From the NCBI GenBank assembly GCA_025928545.1, contig JAICJH010000024.1, forward strand, positions 18,573 to 82,572: a DNA stretch of 64,000 nt. Direction: 5' to 3'. Numbering within the stretch: position 1 is the first letter of the stretch; every line of letters starts with the position of its first letter. The position numbers and the translations under genes are program-made. This DNA is from Bryobacteraceae bacterium. Its GTDB lineage: Bacteria > Acidobacteriota > Terriglobia > Bryobacterales > Bryobacteraceae. Shown here piece after piece: positions 8,306 to 16,907 of the stretch. The notes under the pieces are model-generated. The model saw only the letters and a list, made by a program, of their open reading frames with translations. It was not told where the DNA came from and ran no database searches.

Positions 8306-9877
8306 TTAGTCGGTTTGAATCACGTTGATCTGACGGAAGCGGGCAGGGGAGCAGCCGTGACTGACGGCGTTTGACTGCGCCGGTTCACCCTTGCCATCGT
8401 TCAGCGCGCCATACTGCTGGAAGTAGGCCGGACCGGCGATGCCGTCGCAGGATGTCCAGAAATCGGTGGTCTTGGACTGATACGCCACGCTGCGCAGCAT
8501 CCGGCCCTTCTTGCCGTTCTTAATTTCCCAGAAGGCGTCGCCGCCAAACTGGAAGTTGTAACGCTGCTGGTCGATAGAGAAGCTGCCATCGCCATCGATA
8601 AGGATGCCGTCCTCCACACCGGCGATCAGCGATTCGAGGCTCGTGTCGCGCGAACCGGGTTCCAGCCAGACATTGGGCATGCGCTGGAACGGAACGCTGG
8701 CCCAGCTATCCGCATAACAGCAGCCGCGGCTTTCTTTTTCGCCAATCAGATGAGCTTGATCGCGAATAGTCTGGTAGTGGGTGAAAATGCCTTTTTCAAT
8801 GATGGGAAATTTTGTGGTCTTAACCCCGTCATCGTCATAGCCAATGGTGGCAAGGCCGCGGTCGTTGGTACGGTCACCCCAGATATTGACGAGGTCGGAT
8901 CCGACCCGCTGCTTTCCCAGCTTCTCCGTCGTGAGGAAACTGGTGCCGGCGTAATTAGCCTCAAAGCCGAGTGCACGGTCGAGTTCGGTGGAGTGGCCCA
9001 GGCTCTCGTGAATCGTCAGCCAGAGATGGGTAGGGAGCAGGACAAGGTCCTTTTTCCCCGGCGTGACCTGAGGGGCGGCAAGATGTTCGAGAACTTCTTC
9101 GCGGACTCGCGACGCATTCTCGAGGAGGTTCATAACGGCGACCATTTCGTAGCCCGCGGTAGAGGGCGGGGCCTGGAAGCCACGCGATTTGGAAAGGGCG
9201 CGCGCGGTATCGACGGCCGTGGCATTGACGCCCCCTCCGCTCTGAAGATAGAGTTGCTGGATCGACGAGCCTTCTGATGATGCGAAATACTTGTCTTCCG
9301 TGCGGAAGGTAAGTTGTGCGTTCGATGAGAAGATGCGATTGTTCTTCTTGACTTCATCGGCTGCGGCGCGAATCAGATCGAGCTTTTCCGCAATCGGAAT
9401 TGCGAATGGATCTTTCTCGTGCGGCGTGACCCATCGTGTGTGATAGGTGGCGACGGGTGCGAGTTCGACTGGCTTGACCTGAAGCACTGAGTTGGCCTTC
9501 GCTACGTTCACTGCTTCGCCGGTGATGCGGACGATCTCCGCGGGATTGACAAACGGGGAACAGGAAAACCCCCAGGCGCCATTCGCGATCACGCGAACCC
9601 CAAAACCGAAGGTGCCCGACTCCGTGGCGAACGGAACTACGAGGGTCTTGCCGGTTCCACGTTCCGGATTCAGGCGAATAGACGCGCTTTGTCCGCGGGT
9701 ACGAAGGATGCGGATATCGCAGTAAGTAGCTTTGAGCCGTTTTGCTTCGTTCAGCGCGACGGCGCCGAGTTTTTCAAGTTCGGCGGAAGGCTTGGTGGAA
9801 GCGGCGTCGGCCGAAAAAAGGCGGCTGGAAAAAGCCAGTGCGGCGGCGCCACCTGTGAACGTCCGGCGGGTCATCAT
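8306..9877 (-). CDS. TldD-type zinc metalloprotease subunit with Tat signal
   Basis: A 523-aa TldD homologue. The catalytic zinc motif HESLGH is at residues 290-295, and the family C-terminal region with GILIDGDGSFSIDQQRYNFQ is present. The N-terminus (TRRTFTGGAAALAFSSRLFSADAA) is a twin-arginine signal peptide, so export of the folded protein is likely. TldD/TldE pairs degrade unfolded or modified peptides, mostly in the cytoplasm; acidobacterial exported versions are not well studied. It is co-directional with the amidohydrolase upstream (31-base gap) and TldE downstream (5-base gap), suggesting a peptide-breakdown operon. Confidence 0.9.
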   Translation of the reverse strand: MMTRRTFTGGAAALAFSSRLFSADAASTKPSAELEKLGAVALNEAKRLKATYCDIRILRTRGQSASIRLNPERGTGKTLVVPFATESGTFGFGVRVIANGAWGFSCSPFVNPAEIVRITGEAVNVAKANSVLQVKPVELAPVATYHTRWVTPHEKDPFAIPIAEKLDLIRAAADEVKKNNRIFSSNAQLTFRTEDKYFASSEGSSIQQLYLQSGGGVNATAVDTARALSKSRGFQAPPSTAGYEMVAVMNLLENASRVREEVLEHLAAPQVTPGKKDLVLLPTHLWLTIHESLGHSTELDRALGFEANYAGTSFLTTEKLGKQRVGSDLVNIWGDRTNDRGLATIGYDDDGVKTTKFPIIEKGIFTHYQTIRDQAHLIGEKESRGCCYADSWASVPFQRMPNVWLEPGSRDTSLESLIAGVEDGILIDGDGSFSIDQQRYNFQFGGDAFWEIKNGKKGRMLRSVAYQSKTTDFWTSCDGIAGPAYFQQYGALNDGKGEPAQSNAVSHGCSPARFRQINVIQTD

Positions 9878-9908
9878 TGGCTGAAGATAGCACAGCGGCG
9901 CGACAAAC

Positions 9909-11198
9909 TTACTTCGCGCGATCGTTGCGGTATACCCTGCCGTCTTTCATTACGAAGATCACGCTCTGAGTGGTCTTGATATCCGCCAGAGGATCGCCAG
10001 GCACGGCTACGATATCCGCGGCCATTCCGGCGCGCAGGATGCCCACCGTGTCTTTCAGGCCGAGCAGGTCCGCGGCGGCGATGGTGCCGGCCTGCAGAGA
10101 ATTTGCAGTTGTCATACCCGCTGCCGCCATGAGCTGGAATTCGATTGCATTGCTGCCGTGTGGATACACGGCGGCATCCGTTCCCAACGCGATCTTGACG
10201 CCGAGTTCCAGTGCGCGTTTCAACATCGCGTCCTGCTGTTTGACGGCGCGATCGGCTTTGGCCTGGACGAGCGGTGGAAACTTCGATTCGGCCAGTCCGA
10301 CCCGAGTCGTCAGGGTTGGCACCAGGTACACCCCGCGGTCGTGCATCATGCGCATGGCTTCGTCGTCGAGGAATGTGCCGTGCTCAATGGAATCGATGCC
10401 TGCGCGGATGGCGCGTTTGGATGACTCCGCGCCGTGCGAGTGCGCCGCCGCCTTGCGGTGGAGTGTGTGGGCTTCATCCACCAGTGCATTGAGTTCAGCT
10501 TGGGAGAGTTGCGGCACATCCACTTCGTCGGTCGGCGAAAGCACGCCGCCGCTGGCGCAGATCTTGATGACGTCCGCGCCGTATTTCACGTTGTAGCGTA
10601 CGGCGGCGCGAGCTTCGTCGGGGTTGTTGATGACGCCGTCCTGCGGTCCGCTTTCGTGATTGAAGACGCCGGCGCGGAAGCCATCGCTGTCGTCGCAATG
10701 GCCGCCGGTAGAGCCGATGGAGTGGGTCGCCGTAACCATTCGCGGCCCGGGAACGATACCCAGATTGATGGAATTGCGGAGGCCGACATCGATAAACTCG
10801 GCGGCGCCCAGGTTCCGTACCGTAGTGAAGCCGGCCATCAGGGTAACGCGCGCATTCACTGTGGACCGGATGGATTTTTCCGCGATCGTCCGTTGCAGAT
10901 CGCGCAGCATGGACCCATCGTAGTCGGGATCGAAATCGAACGTAAGGTGCGTGTGGGCGTCGATAAAGCCGGGCATGAGTGTGGCATCGCCGAGGTCGAG
11001 GACGGTCGCTCCCGCCGGGGTTGCTGCAGCGCCAACGGATTGGATCTTTCCGCCCGAAACCACCACGATTCCGGGAGTCACCGTCTTGCCGGAAACGCTG
11101 TCAAAAAGACGCTGAGCTTTCAGAACATAAGGATGTTCCTGCCCGGCAAGGATGCCGGCGGCGAGCCCCAATCCACACAGAATCGCTATTGATTTCAT
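9909..11198 (-). CDS. Secreted amidohydrolase (imidazolonepropionase/prolidase-like)
   Basis: A 429-aa protein from ATG 11198, preferred over GTG 11216 because it starts directly with a signal peptide (KSIAILCGLGLAAGILAGQ). Metal-binding landmarks of the amidohydrolase superfamily are present in order: DAHTHLTFDFD, the Lys in YGADVIKICASGG, His in AAAHSHGAES, IEHGT and the Asp in ALGTDAA. Secreted members of this branch act on dipeptides or cyclic amides. Its position just upstream of TldD/TldE supports a role in peptide breakdown; the substrate is unknown. Confidence 0.88.
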   Translation of the reverse strand: MKSIAILCGLGLAAGILAGQEHPYVLKAQRLFDSVSGKTVTPGIVVVSGGKIQSVGAAATPAGATVLDLGDATLMPGFIDAHTHLTFDFDPDYDGSMLRDLQRTIAEKSIRSTVNARVTLMAGFTTVRNLGAAEFIDVGLRNSINLGIVPGPRMVTATHSIGSTGGHCDDSDGFRAGVFNHESGPQDGVINNPDEARAAVRYNVKYGADVIKICASGGVLSPTDEVDVPQLSQAELNALVDEAHTLHRKAAAHSHGAESSKRAIRAGIDSIEHGTFLDDEAMRMMHDRGVYLVPTLTTRVGLAESKFPPLVQAKADRAVKQQDAMLKRALELGVKIALGTDAAVYPHGSNAIEFQLMAAAGMTTANSLQAGTIAAADLLGLKDTVGILRAGMAADIVAVPGDPLADIKTTQSVIFVMKDGRVYRNDRAK

Positions 11199-11310
11199 GA
11201 CGGGCAAGTGTATCACGGCTCAAAATCACTCTCACCCAAAATCAATTCCTCCAGGGGATTTACCCGATTGACAGCGCCAAAGGTGACATTGCATACTTGC
11301 TTTTTTCAGC

Positions 11311-11934
11311 TTGCGAAATTCAATACATAGCTGGCTGCGGTCGCGCCTGGCATCTGTGCTGGTACTGTGCTTTTTCAGCACTGGCTTGGCGCTGGCGGGG
11401 GAGCCCCCTAACTGGGGCGGTAACTATTCTCCCTGCGCGCGCCATGACGACTGGCTGCGCCGGGAACATATGGATCTGGGTCTCCGGATCGCGACTCGGA
11501 ACACTGCGCTGGCCCGGCAATTTGAACGCGCAATGGAATTCTGGTCCGGTATTATCGACATGGACTGGCATGAGGTTGAGTCTCAGGAATGTTCGGTTGA
11601 ACTGGTGGAGGGTGCGCACAATCTTTTCGAGACCCAGGGTATTGCGGCGCGTGCGCAGGAGCCGGACCGGCCTGCGTTCCAGGGATGGGTCGCCTTTAAT
11701 CCCGCTTCGAAGCTGACGGAGCATGAGATGTTCGTGATCTCCGTGCATGAGATCGGGCACTTGCTGGGCTTGCCGCATAATCCAAGTGCGGCGTCGGTGA
11801 TGTTTTTCTTTAATCTGGATGATTCGATTTGGCTGGACGCCGCGGATCTCAAGACCCTGGCTCAGCGGCACACTTTGCGTTCGGGTGTCTTCGCAGTTGG
11901 CCGGGGAACGGCCAGACGCGTTATTACGCCGTAG
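11311..11934 (+). CDS. Secreted matrixin-type zinc metalloprotease
   Basis: A 207-aa protein with a signal peptide (VLVLCFFSTGLALAG) and the metzincin zinc motif HEIGHLLGLPHN at 147-158, followed by SVM as a likely Met-turn. The short catalytic region fits the matrixin (M10) family. The only usable upstream start is TTG at 11311, with no obvious ribosome binding site, so the exact start is uncertain. It stands alone, convergent with the next gene. Confidence 0.78.
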   Translation: MRNSIHSWLRSRLASVLVLCFFSTGLALAGEPPNWGGNYSPCARHDDWLRREHMDLGLRIATRNTALARQFERAMEFWSGIIDMDWHEVESQECSVELVEGAHNLFETQGIAARAQEPDRPAFQGWVAFNPASKLTEHEMFVISVHEIGHLLGLPHNPSAASVMFFFNLDDSIWLDAADLKTLAQRHTLRSGVFAVGRGTARRVITP

Positions 11935-11948
11935 CGAGCCTTCCCGAT

Positions 11949-12452
11949 CTAATTCACCCTAAGGATAAGACGGTTGTCACGGCACTGTCTGCTCACATCG
12001 CAGCACAAGTGCGTCCAGAAGGGAAAAGATTCCGACATGCGATCCAGAAGTTCGCGCTTCTTCGCATTGTGTGTTTGCTGGCTGGCCCGTTCGTACATCG
12101 ATTGGCCCATCTGGTCATACCATTTCACATTGTGGCGGCGCGCCATCTGGTCGCGGAAAAATCCGGCGAATAACAGGATCTGCGACCCGCCGATCTCAAG
12201 AATCTCGGCGTCGCTCAAACCGTTCGTGTGCAGAATGAAACTATCGAATACTTCCGATAAATTCGCCATGGAAGGGATTGAAACAGTGTCGGCTCGCGAT
12301 GTCTGCGCATAGTGCGCGAGGATGCTGGCAACATAGAGCGTCTCATCTTCTTTCGGAGCTTCGTTACCCGCGCTGTCGCGCAGGTTATTGACGAAAAAAT
12401 TCAAAGCCGCGTTGGAATCGACTGCGAATAACTCTTCGAAGAGACTGTCCAT
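11949..12452 (-). CDS. Conserved-looking cytoplasmic protein, unknown
   Basis: A 167-aa acidic helical protein. The start at 12452 is set by GGGAGG six bases upstream; the frame extends further upstream without a binding site. It begins MDSLFEELFAVDSNAALNFF and ends with a Cys/Arg-rich tail (LCCDVSRQCRDNRL). No signal peptide or membrane segment is visible. I do not recognise a family. Confidence 0.7.
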   Translation of the reverse strand: MDSLFEELFAVDSNAALNFFVNNLRDSAGNEAPKEDETLYVASILAHYAQTSRADTVSIPSMANLSEVFDSFILHTNGLSDAEILEIGGSQILLFAGFFRDQMARRHNVKWYDQMGQSMYERASQQTHNAKKRELLDRMSESFPFWTHLCCDVSRQCRDNRLILRVN

Positions 12453-12529
12453 AATGCCTCCCTTGCATGAGAGCGTAGCAAATTCAATGCCAATCTGAAA
12501 GAAGTTTTTGTTTATTTGGCTTATAGGCA

Positions 12530-12739
12530 CTAACGACGGTTGATCAGCCACGCGATCAGAGACAACGCCGCACTGATCAGCAGACACGTAACTATCGGAA
12601 AATAGAAGGAACCGTGTTTCCCGCGGATCTTAATATCGCCGGGCAGGGAACCCGGATGTATCCCGAGACGCTCCGCCAACAGCACGACCAGGCCGGTGCC
12701 GACCAGCACCAATCCGGCTACGATGAGGAGGCGGCCCAT
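12530..12739 (-). CDS. DUF2905-family small membrane protein
   Basis: A 69-aa protein with two transmembrane segments around the conserved DUF2905 core LGIHPGSLPGDI. The N-terminus is MGRLLIVAGLVLVGTGLVVL and the C-terminal segment CLLISAALSLIAWL ends in NRR. Function is unknown. Its start codon abuts the start of the divergent quinone oxidoreductase (12740), so each coding region contains the other's upstream signals. A much longer open frame upstream on this strand is a shadow of that oxidoreductase. Confidence 0.85.
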   Translation of the reverse strand: MGRLLIVAGLVLVGTGLVVLLAERLGIHPGSLPGDIKIRGKHGSFYFPIVTCLLISAALSLIAWLINRR

Positions 12740-13750
12740 ATGTCCAGCATAATGCGGGTAGTTGAAATCAACCAGCCTGGTGGTCCTGAAGTCTTGCAAC
12801 TGGCGGAACGGCCACTGCCGCATGTTGCTGCGGGCGTGGTCCTCATCAAAGTTGTCGCGTCGGGAATCAACCGGCCCGACGTCTTTCAACGCAGGGGTTA
12901 TTACCCGCCGCCACCCGGCGCATCGGATATTCCGGGCCTTGAAGTCTCGGGCACGATTCTCGATGGAGATTTCACCGTCGATAATCCTTTCCATCTGAAG
13001 GCGGGCGATGGAGTGTGTGCTCTGCTGACGGGCGGCGGCTACGCGGAGTATGCGGCGGCTCCGCTGAAACAATGCCTGCCGGTACCGAACGGCATGAGCC
13101 TGGTGGATGCCGCCGCTCTGCCGGAAAACGCTTTCACCGTGTGGAGCAACGTTTTCGATCGGGGCGGGCTCGGCCGCGGTGAAGGCGGAATGCACGAAAG
13201 CCTGCTCGTGCAGGGCGGCTCGAGCGGGATCGGTGTATTCGCCATCCAGCTTGCCCACACGCTGGGGCACACTGTCTTTGCGACCGCAGGCAGCGATGAA
13301 AAATGTCGCGCGTGTGAAGCGCTTGGCGCCCGCGCCATCAACTACAAGACCGAAGATTTTATGGAACGCGTGCGGGCTTTTACAGGGGGCCGCGGCGTTG
13401 ACGTAATTCTGGACATGGTTTCCGGCGATTATGTGGCGCGCGAACTGGATGCGCTGGCCGAAGGCGGTCGGCTCGTGACGATCGCAACTCTGGGGGGATC
13501 CGCGGCCACAATAGACACGGGCAAACTGATGCGCCGAAGGCTGACGATTACCGGTTCCACGCTGCGCCCGCGACCCGTGCCGTTCAAGGCCGCGATCGCC
13601 CGGAAGCTCCACGAAGTAGTGTGGCCGCTGCTGGCAGCGGGAACGATTCGGCCGGTCATCCATGAAATCTTTCCAGCCGCGGACGCCGCCCGGGCGCATG
13701 CCGTGATGGAAAGCGGTTCGCACGTCGGGAAGTTGTTACTTCGCTGGTGA
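12740..13750 (+). CDS. Zinc-independent quinone oxidoreductase (MDR superfamily, PIG3/QOR-like)
   Basis: A 336-aa protein. The start at 12740 follows GAGGAGG at 12725-12731. The N-terminal GroES-like domain contains SGINRPDVFQRRGYYPPPPG, and the Rossmann motif LVQGGSSGIGVFAIQLA is typical of NAD(P)H:quinone oxidoreductases of the PIG3 branch. The zinc ligands of alcohol dehydrogenases are absent. It should reduce quinones with NADPH in the cytoplasm. Its ribosome binding site lies inside the divergent DUF2905 gene. Confidence 0.88.
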   Translation: MSSIMRVVEINQPGGPEVLQLAERPLPHVAAGVVLIKVVASGINRPDVFQRRGYYPPPPGASDIPGLEVSGTILDGDFTVDNPFHLKAGDGVCALLTGGGYAEYAAAPLKQCLPVPNGMSLVDAAALPENAFTVWSNVFDRGGLGRGEGGMHESLLVQGGSSGIGVFAIQLAHTLGHTVFATAGSDEKCRACEALGARAINYKTEDFMERVRAFTGGRGVDVILDMVSGDYVARELDALAEGGRLVTIATLGGSAATIDTGKLMRRRLTITGSTLRPRPVPFKAAIARKLHEVVWPLLAAGTIRPVIHEIFPAADAARAHAVMESGSHVGKLLLRW

Positions 13751-13773
13751 TGGGGCGGGTATACCATCCGGGT

Positions 13774-14196
13774 ATGCGACGCCTGCTCTTGTTTTGCCTT
13801 GCTGCCGGAATCCTGATGGCAGCCGATCCCTGGACTCCCGGAGATGTAGTCGCTCCCGACGCTCTCGCGAAAGATCTCAAAGCGCCGCTCGTCATCCACG
13901 TCGGCTTCGACGTCCTCTACCGCGCTGTGCATATTGCGGGCACGCCATACGCCGGCCCGGCATCGAAGCCGGAAGGTCTTGAAGCCCTGAAGAAAGCCGT
14001 CGCCGGTCAACCGCATGACCGCGATATTGTTCTTTACTGCGGTTGTTGCCCGATGGAAAAGTGCCCGAACCTGCGGCCTGCGTTTTCTGCCCTGCATGCC
14101 ATGGGCTTTACTCGTGTCCGGGTCTTGAACATTCCGGAAAACCTGAAGACCGACTGGACCGATAAAGGGTATCCGGTCGACCGCCGCGCGGAGTAG
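13774..14196 (+). CDS. Secreted rhodanese-like protein with a Cys-rich active loop
   Basis: A 140-aa protein from ATG 13774 with a short signal peptide (LLLFCLAAGILMAA). The fold resembles rhodanese (DLKAPLVIHVGFDVLY, then HIAGTPYAG, then DIVLYCGCCPMEKCPNLRPA). The usual single catalytic Cys loop is replaced by one with four Cys residues (C-G-C-C-x4-C), so it may bind metal or form disulfides instead of transferring sulfur. An ATG at 13747 is possible, but would put nine residues before the signal peptide. Confidence 0.72.
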   Translation: MRRLLLFCLAAGILMAADPWTPGDVVAPDALAKDLKAPLVIHVGFDVLYRAVHIAGTPYAGPASKPEGLEALKKAVAGQPHDRDIVLYCGCCPMEKCPNLRPAFSALHAMGFTRVRVLNIPENLKTDWTDKGYPVDRRAE

Positions 14197-14227
14197 CCTT
14201 CCCCGATTGCCGTTATACTGAAGAGGA

Positions 14228-14878
14228 ATGAAACTATTTCTCGATACAGCGAATCTCGATGAACTCCGCGCCGGCGCCAAATGGGGCATTGTTGACGGAG
14301 TTACCACTAATCCCAGTCTGATTGCCAAAGAGGGCAAGCCGATCAAAGAGCAGATCGCTGCCATCTGCGACATCGTCGACGGGCCGATCAGCGCCGAGGT
14401 CGTCGCTGTGGAAGCGAAGGCGATGATTGCTGAGGGCCGCGAACTGGCCAAAATCCATAAGAACATCATCGTCAAGGTGCCGCTGATTCGCGACGGAATC
14501 GAAGCCTGCTCCGCGCTCAGCAAGGAAGGCATCCGCGTGAACGTCACCCTCTGCTTCTCGCCCGCACAGGCCTTGCTCGCTGCCAAGGCCGGCGCATATT
14601 TCATCAGCCCGTTTGTTGGACGCCTGGATGACATCGGCGCGACTGGTATGGATTTGGTACGGCAGATTGTCGCCATCTATGAGAATTACGATTTTGAGAC
14701 GCAGGTCCTCGCGGCATCTCTGCGTGGCCCGCTGCACGTGGTGGAAGCCTCGCTCGCGGGCGCGCACATAGGCACGCTTCCCTTTAAAGTTCTCGATTCC
14801 CTGTTCAATCATCCCTTGACAGATAAAGGTCTCGATCAATTCCTGAAGGATTACAACAAGGCCTTTTCAAAAAAGTAG
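14228..14878 (+). CDS. fsa: Transaldolase-like fructose-6-phosphate aldolase
   Basis: A 216-aa protein of the short transaldolase/FSA type. It starts [14 protein letters not shown] and has [14 protein letters not shown] and the Schiff-base Lys at about residue 83 in [12 protein letters not shown]. Its length fits the 210-220 aa of FSA/TalC proteins rather than the 320 aa of classical transaldolase. It would act in the cytoplasm on sugar phosphates; which of the two activities dominates cannot be read here. The stop codon lies in a small hairpin (14876-14891). Confidence 0.88.
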   Translation: MKLFLDTANLDELRAGAKWGIVDGVTTNPSLIAKEGKPIKEQIAAICDIVDGPISAEVVAVEAKAMIAEGRELAKIHKNIIVKVPLIRDGIEACSALSKEGIRVNVTLCFSPAQALLAAKAGAYFISPFVGRLDDIGATGMDLVRQIVAIYENYDFETQVLAASLRGPLHVVEASLAGAHIGTLPFKVLDSLFNHPLTDKGLDQFLKDYNKAFSKK

Positions 14879-14891
14879 CTGGAAACAGCTA
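14876..14891 (+). other. Small hairpin with GAAA loop at a stop codon
   Basis: TAGCTG-GAAA-CAGCTA forms a perfect six-base stem with a GNRA tetraloop that includes the aldolase stop codon. No T-run follows, so it is more likely an mRNA 3' stabiliser or chance than a terminator. Confidence 0.3.
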
Positions 14892-14901
14892 ACGGACTGA
14901 T

Positions 14902-15330
14902 ATGCCCGCACTCTGGGCGCAAGTGACGCTACAAACCGAGGAACTCCGGTGGGTTGCCTTCGGAGTCGGCGTGACGGCGGCTCTGACGGCGATTGCGCTG
15001 ATGTTGTGGCGCGCGTTTCACCCGCAACTCTCCGCCAGCGAACTGGAACGCCGTCGCCGTGGCATGCTTTACAACTCTGGCAAGATCGGCGACGGGGAAA
15101 TTCTGGATGTCGACGGCGTCGTGATCCTCTACACCTATTCGGTGGGGGGCGTCGAATATACAGTTGGCCAGGATGCGTCGGCCCTCGAATCCGCGCTGCC
15201 CGAGGACCGCATGCGCATGGTTGGACCCGCGTCCGTCCGGTTCGATCCGAAAAATCCTCCCAACTCGATTGTGCTTTGCGAACAATGGAGCGGGCTGCGT
15301 CTGCGCGATGTTTCCGACCGCCTCGGATAA
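14902..15330 (+). CDS. DUF3592-like membrane-anchored protein
   Basis: A 142-aa protein with one transmembrane segment near residues 18-40 (VAFGVGVTAALTAIALML), then a basic stretch (ELERRRRG). A strand-rich domain contains VVILYTYSVGGVEYTVGQD and RFDPKNPPNSIVL, the pattern of DUF3592 proteins. The role is unknown. It is followed 11 bases later by a DinB-like gene, suggesting co-transcription. Confidence 0.65.
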   Translation: MPALWAQVTLQTEELRWVAFGVGVTAALTAIALMLWRAFHPQLSASELERRRRGMLYNSGKIGDGEILDVDGVVILYTYSVGGVEYTVGQDASALESALPEDRMRMVGPASVRFDPKNPPNSIVLCEQWSGLRLRDVSDRLG

Positions 15331-15341
15331 AATCGGGAGAT

Positions 15342-15890
15342 ATGGCTCACGAGTTCACAACTTCGTATATCGAGGAGGCGCTGGCGACCCTGCGCCAGTA
15401 CAAGAAAATGGCGGAAGGCGCGATGAGTCAGGTCAGCGACGACCAGCTTTTCGCTACGCTCGACGCCGAGATGAACTCGATTGCGGTCATCGTCAAACAT
15501 ATGACGGGCAATATGCGGTCGCGTTTTACGGATTTTCTGACGACCGACGGCGAAAAGCCGGACCGCAACCGGGACAGCGAGTTTACCGAACCGCCGGCAA
15601 CCCGGCAGGCGCTCCTCGAGCGCTGGGAAGAAGGCTGGAAAATCGTGTTCTCTGCCGTTGAACCACTCTCTGATGCCGACCTGAGTCGCAAGATCACGAT
15701 TCGCGGAGAGCTGCACTCTGTCATGCAGGCGATCAACCGGCAGGTCGTCCATTATGCCGGTCATGTTGGTCAGATTATCTTTCTCGCCAAACACCTGGCC
15801 GGAACGAACTGGAAGTCGCTCACGGTGCCGAAGAACCGCTCGGAGGATTTCAATCGGCGAGTCCTGCAGGGCGAAGCCACTCAGCGGTAA
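15342..15890 (+). CDS. DUF1572/DinB-superfamily protein
   Basis: A 182-aa helical protein. The start at 15342 follows GGGAGA. It has the DinB-like metal-site pattern: an early His in VIVKHMTGN and paired His in VVHYAGHVGQIIF. The spacing and the ending SLTVPKNRSEDFN fit DUF1572. Members of this superfamily include bacillithiol- or mycothiol-dependent transferases, but the substrate of this branch is unknown. Confidence 0.8.
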   Translation: MAHEFTTSYIEEALATLRQYKKMAEGAMSQVSDDQLFATLDAEMNSIAVIVKHMTGNMRSRFTDFLTTDGEKPDRNRDSEFTEPPATRQALLERWEEGWKIVFSAVEPLSDADLSRKITIRGELHSVMQAINRQVVHYAGHVGQIIFLAKHLAGTNWKSLTVPKNRSEDFNRRVLQGEATQR

Positions 15891-15944
15891 AACGAGGGCA
15901 AAATTAGCACTTCGGCGGATAGCATATTTAGTTGACGTACCATG

Positions 15945-15993
15945 ATCTAACTATGGTTAACATGGCCCTTTTTCATGCTGCCATTGGTTAGAT
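15945..15993. other. Inverted repeat upstream of the prepilin peptidase
   Basis: ATCTAAC (15945-15951) and GTTAGAT (15987-15993) form seven-base arms 35 bases apart in the gap before the prepilin peptidase. They could loop or bind a dimeric regulator, but the arms are short. TATACT at 15999-16004 may be a -10 box without a good -35. Confidence 0.2.
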
Positions 15994-16017
15994 TCACGCT
16001 ATACTCATTTTGCAACG

Positions 16018-16581
16018 ATGCTGACGCAGCCAACACTTTCCGGAGTCGCCCAGGCCCTTCTCGGGATCCTGATTTTGGTGGCTGCTGGTTATGACATTCG
16101 CTACCGTCGCATACCGAACTGGCTTGTGCTTGCGGGCATCGTTACCGGTTTCGCATGGAACACCTTTTCCTCCGGCTTGTCCGGCCTCGGTCACGCGGCG
16201 GCGGGGCTCGGGCTCGGCTTCGCGCTGTATTTCCCGCTCTATCTGCTGCGGGCGCGCGGTGCCGGCGATGTAAAGCTGCTGGCTGCGGTCGGCGCCATCG
16301 TCGGTCCTGGCAATTGCTTTTGGGTGTTTCTGCTGACCGCGGTTTTAGGCGGCATAATTGCAATGTTGATGTTGCTGGTACGCGGACGGGTTCGCCACAC
16401 GTTCTTCAATATGTCGTTCATCATGAGCGACCTGCTCAAACTGCGGGCGCCTTATAAGAGCAGCGATGAACTCGATGTAACAACGTCGAAGGGGATGCGG
16501 CTTCCGCATGGCGCGATGATGGCCGTCGGCGTGCTTGCTTTCGTGATTATGGCTCAATTCAATCTCAGGATAGGTGGGTAA
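16018..16581 (+). CDS. Type IV prepilin peptidase (A24 family)
   Basis: A 187-aa polytopic membrane protein. Both catalytic Asp motifs of A24 aspartic proteases are visible: YDIRYRRIPN (about residue 25) and the GxGD motif in RGAGDVKLLAAVG. It lacks the N-terminal methyltransferase domain of PilD, so it is of the CpaA/TadV type that cleaves Flp-like prepilins. No pilin gene is nearby. Its stop overlaps the next start by one base (TAATG). Confidence 0.85.
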   Translation: MLTQPTLSGVAQALLGILILVAAGYDIRYRRIPNWLVLAGIVTGFAWNTFSSGLSGLGHAAAGLGLGFALYFPLYLLRARGAGDVKLLAAVGAIVGPGNCFWVFLLTAVLGGIIAMLMLLVRGRVRHTFFNMSFIMSDLLKLRAPYKSSDELDVTTSKGMRLPHGAMMAVGVLAFVIMAQFNLRIGG

Positions 16582-16868
16582 TGCTGGTCATTCAGGTTTT
16601 TGTTTATCTGCAATTGCTCGATTTTCTGACCACGATGGTCGGCTTTAAGCTCGGCGCCCATGAGGCCAGCCCGTTTATTGCCAAGCTCATCCACACCACA
16701 TCCCCTGCCATGGGCGTCGCGGCGTCAAAGCTCGTTGGGCTGGCAATCGGCGGTCTCTGCGTTGTCACCAGCCGTGTCAAATTATTGTCACTCGCCAATT
16801 ATTGGTATGCCGCCCTGGTGGTCTGGAATCTTGCCATGATCCTGATGATCAATGTGCAGCACGGCTAA
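16581..16868 (+). CDS. DUF5658-like small membrane protein
   Basis: A 95-aa protein with three hydrophobic segments. It starts MLVIQVFVYLQLLDFLTTM, has GAHEASPFIAKL after the first helix, and ends with a helix before MINVQHG. The pattern LQLLDFLTT followed by a conserved E-x-N/S-P-F loop fits DUF5658. It is translationally coupled to the prepilin peptidase, which suggests a shared membrane role. Confidence 0.65.
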   Translation: MLVIQVFVYLQLLDFLTTMVGFKLGAHEASPFIAKLIHTTSPAMGVAASKLVGLAIGGLCVVTSRVKLLSLANYWYAALVVWNLAMILMINVQHG

Positions 16869-16907
16869 GACTGACGTTGGCGTCCATCTGCTCCGATAAT
16901 AGGAGCG

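Noticed and set aside
12740..13723. Long open minus-strand frame continuous with the DUF2905 gene
   Set aside because: It runs antisense to the quinone oxidoreductase and lacks recognisable domains; only the last 69 codons (12530-12739) look like a protein.
13429..14676. A 415-codon minus-strand frame
   Set aside because: It lies opposite the rhodanese-like and aldolase genes, which have clear motifs and binding sites; its translation is low-complexity and family-free.
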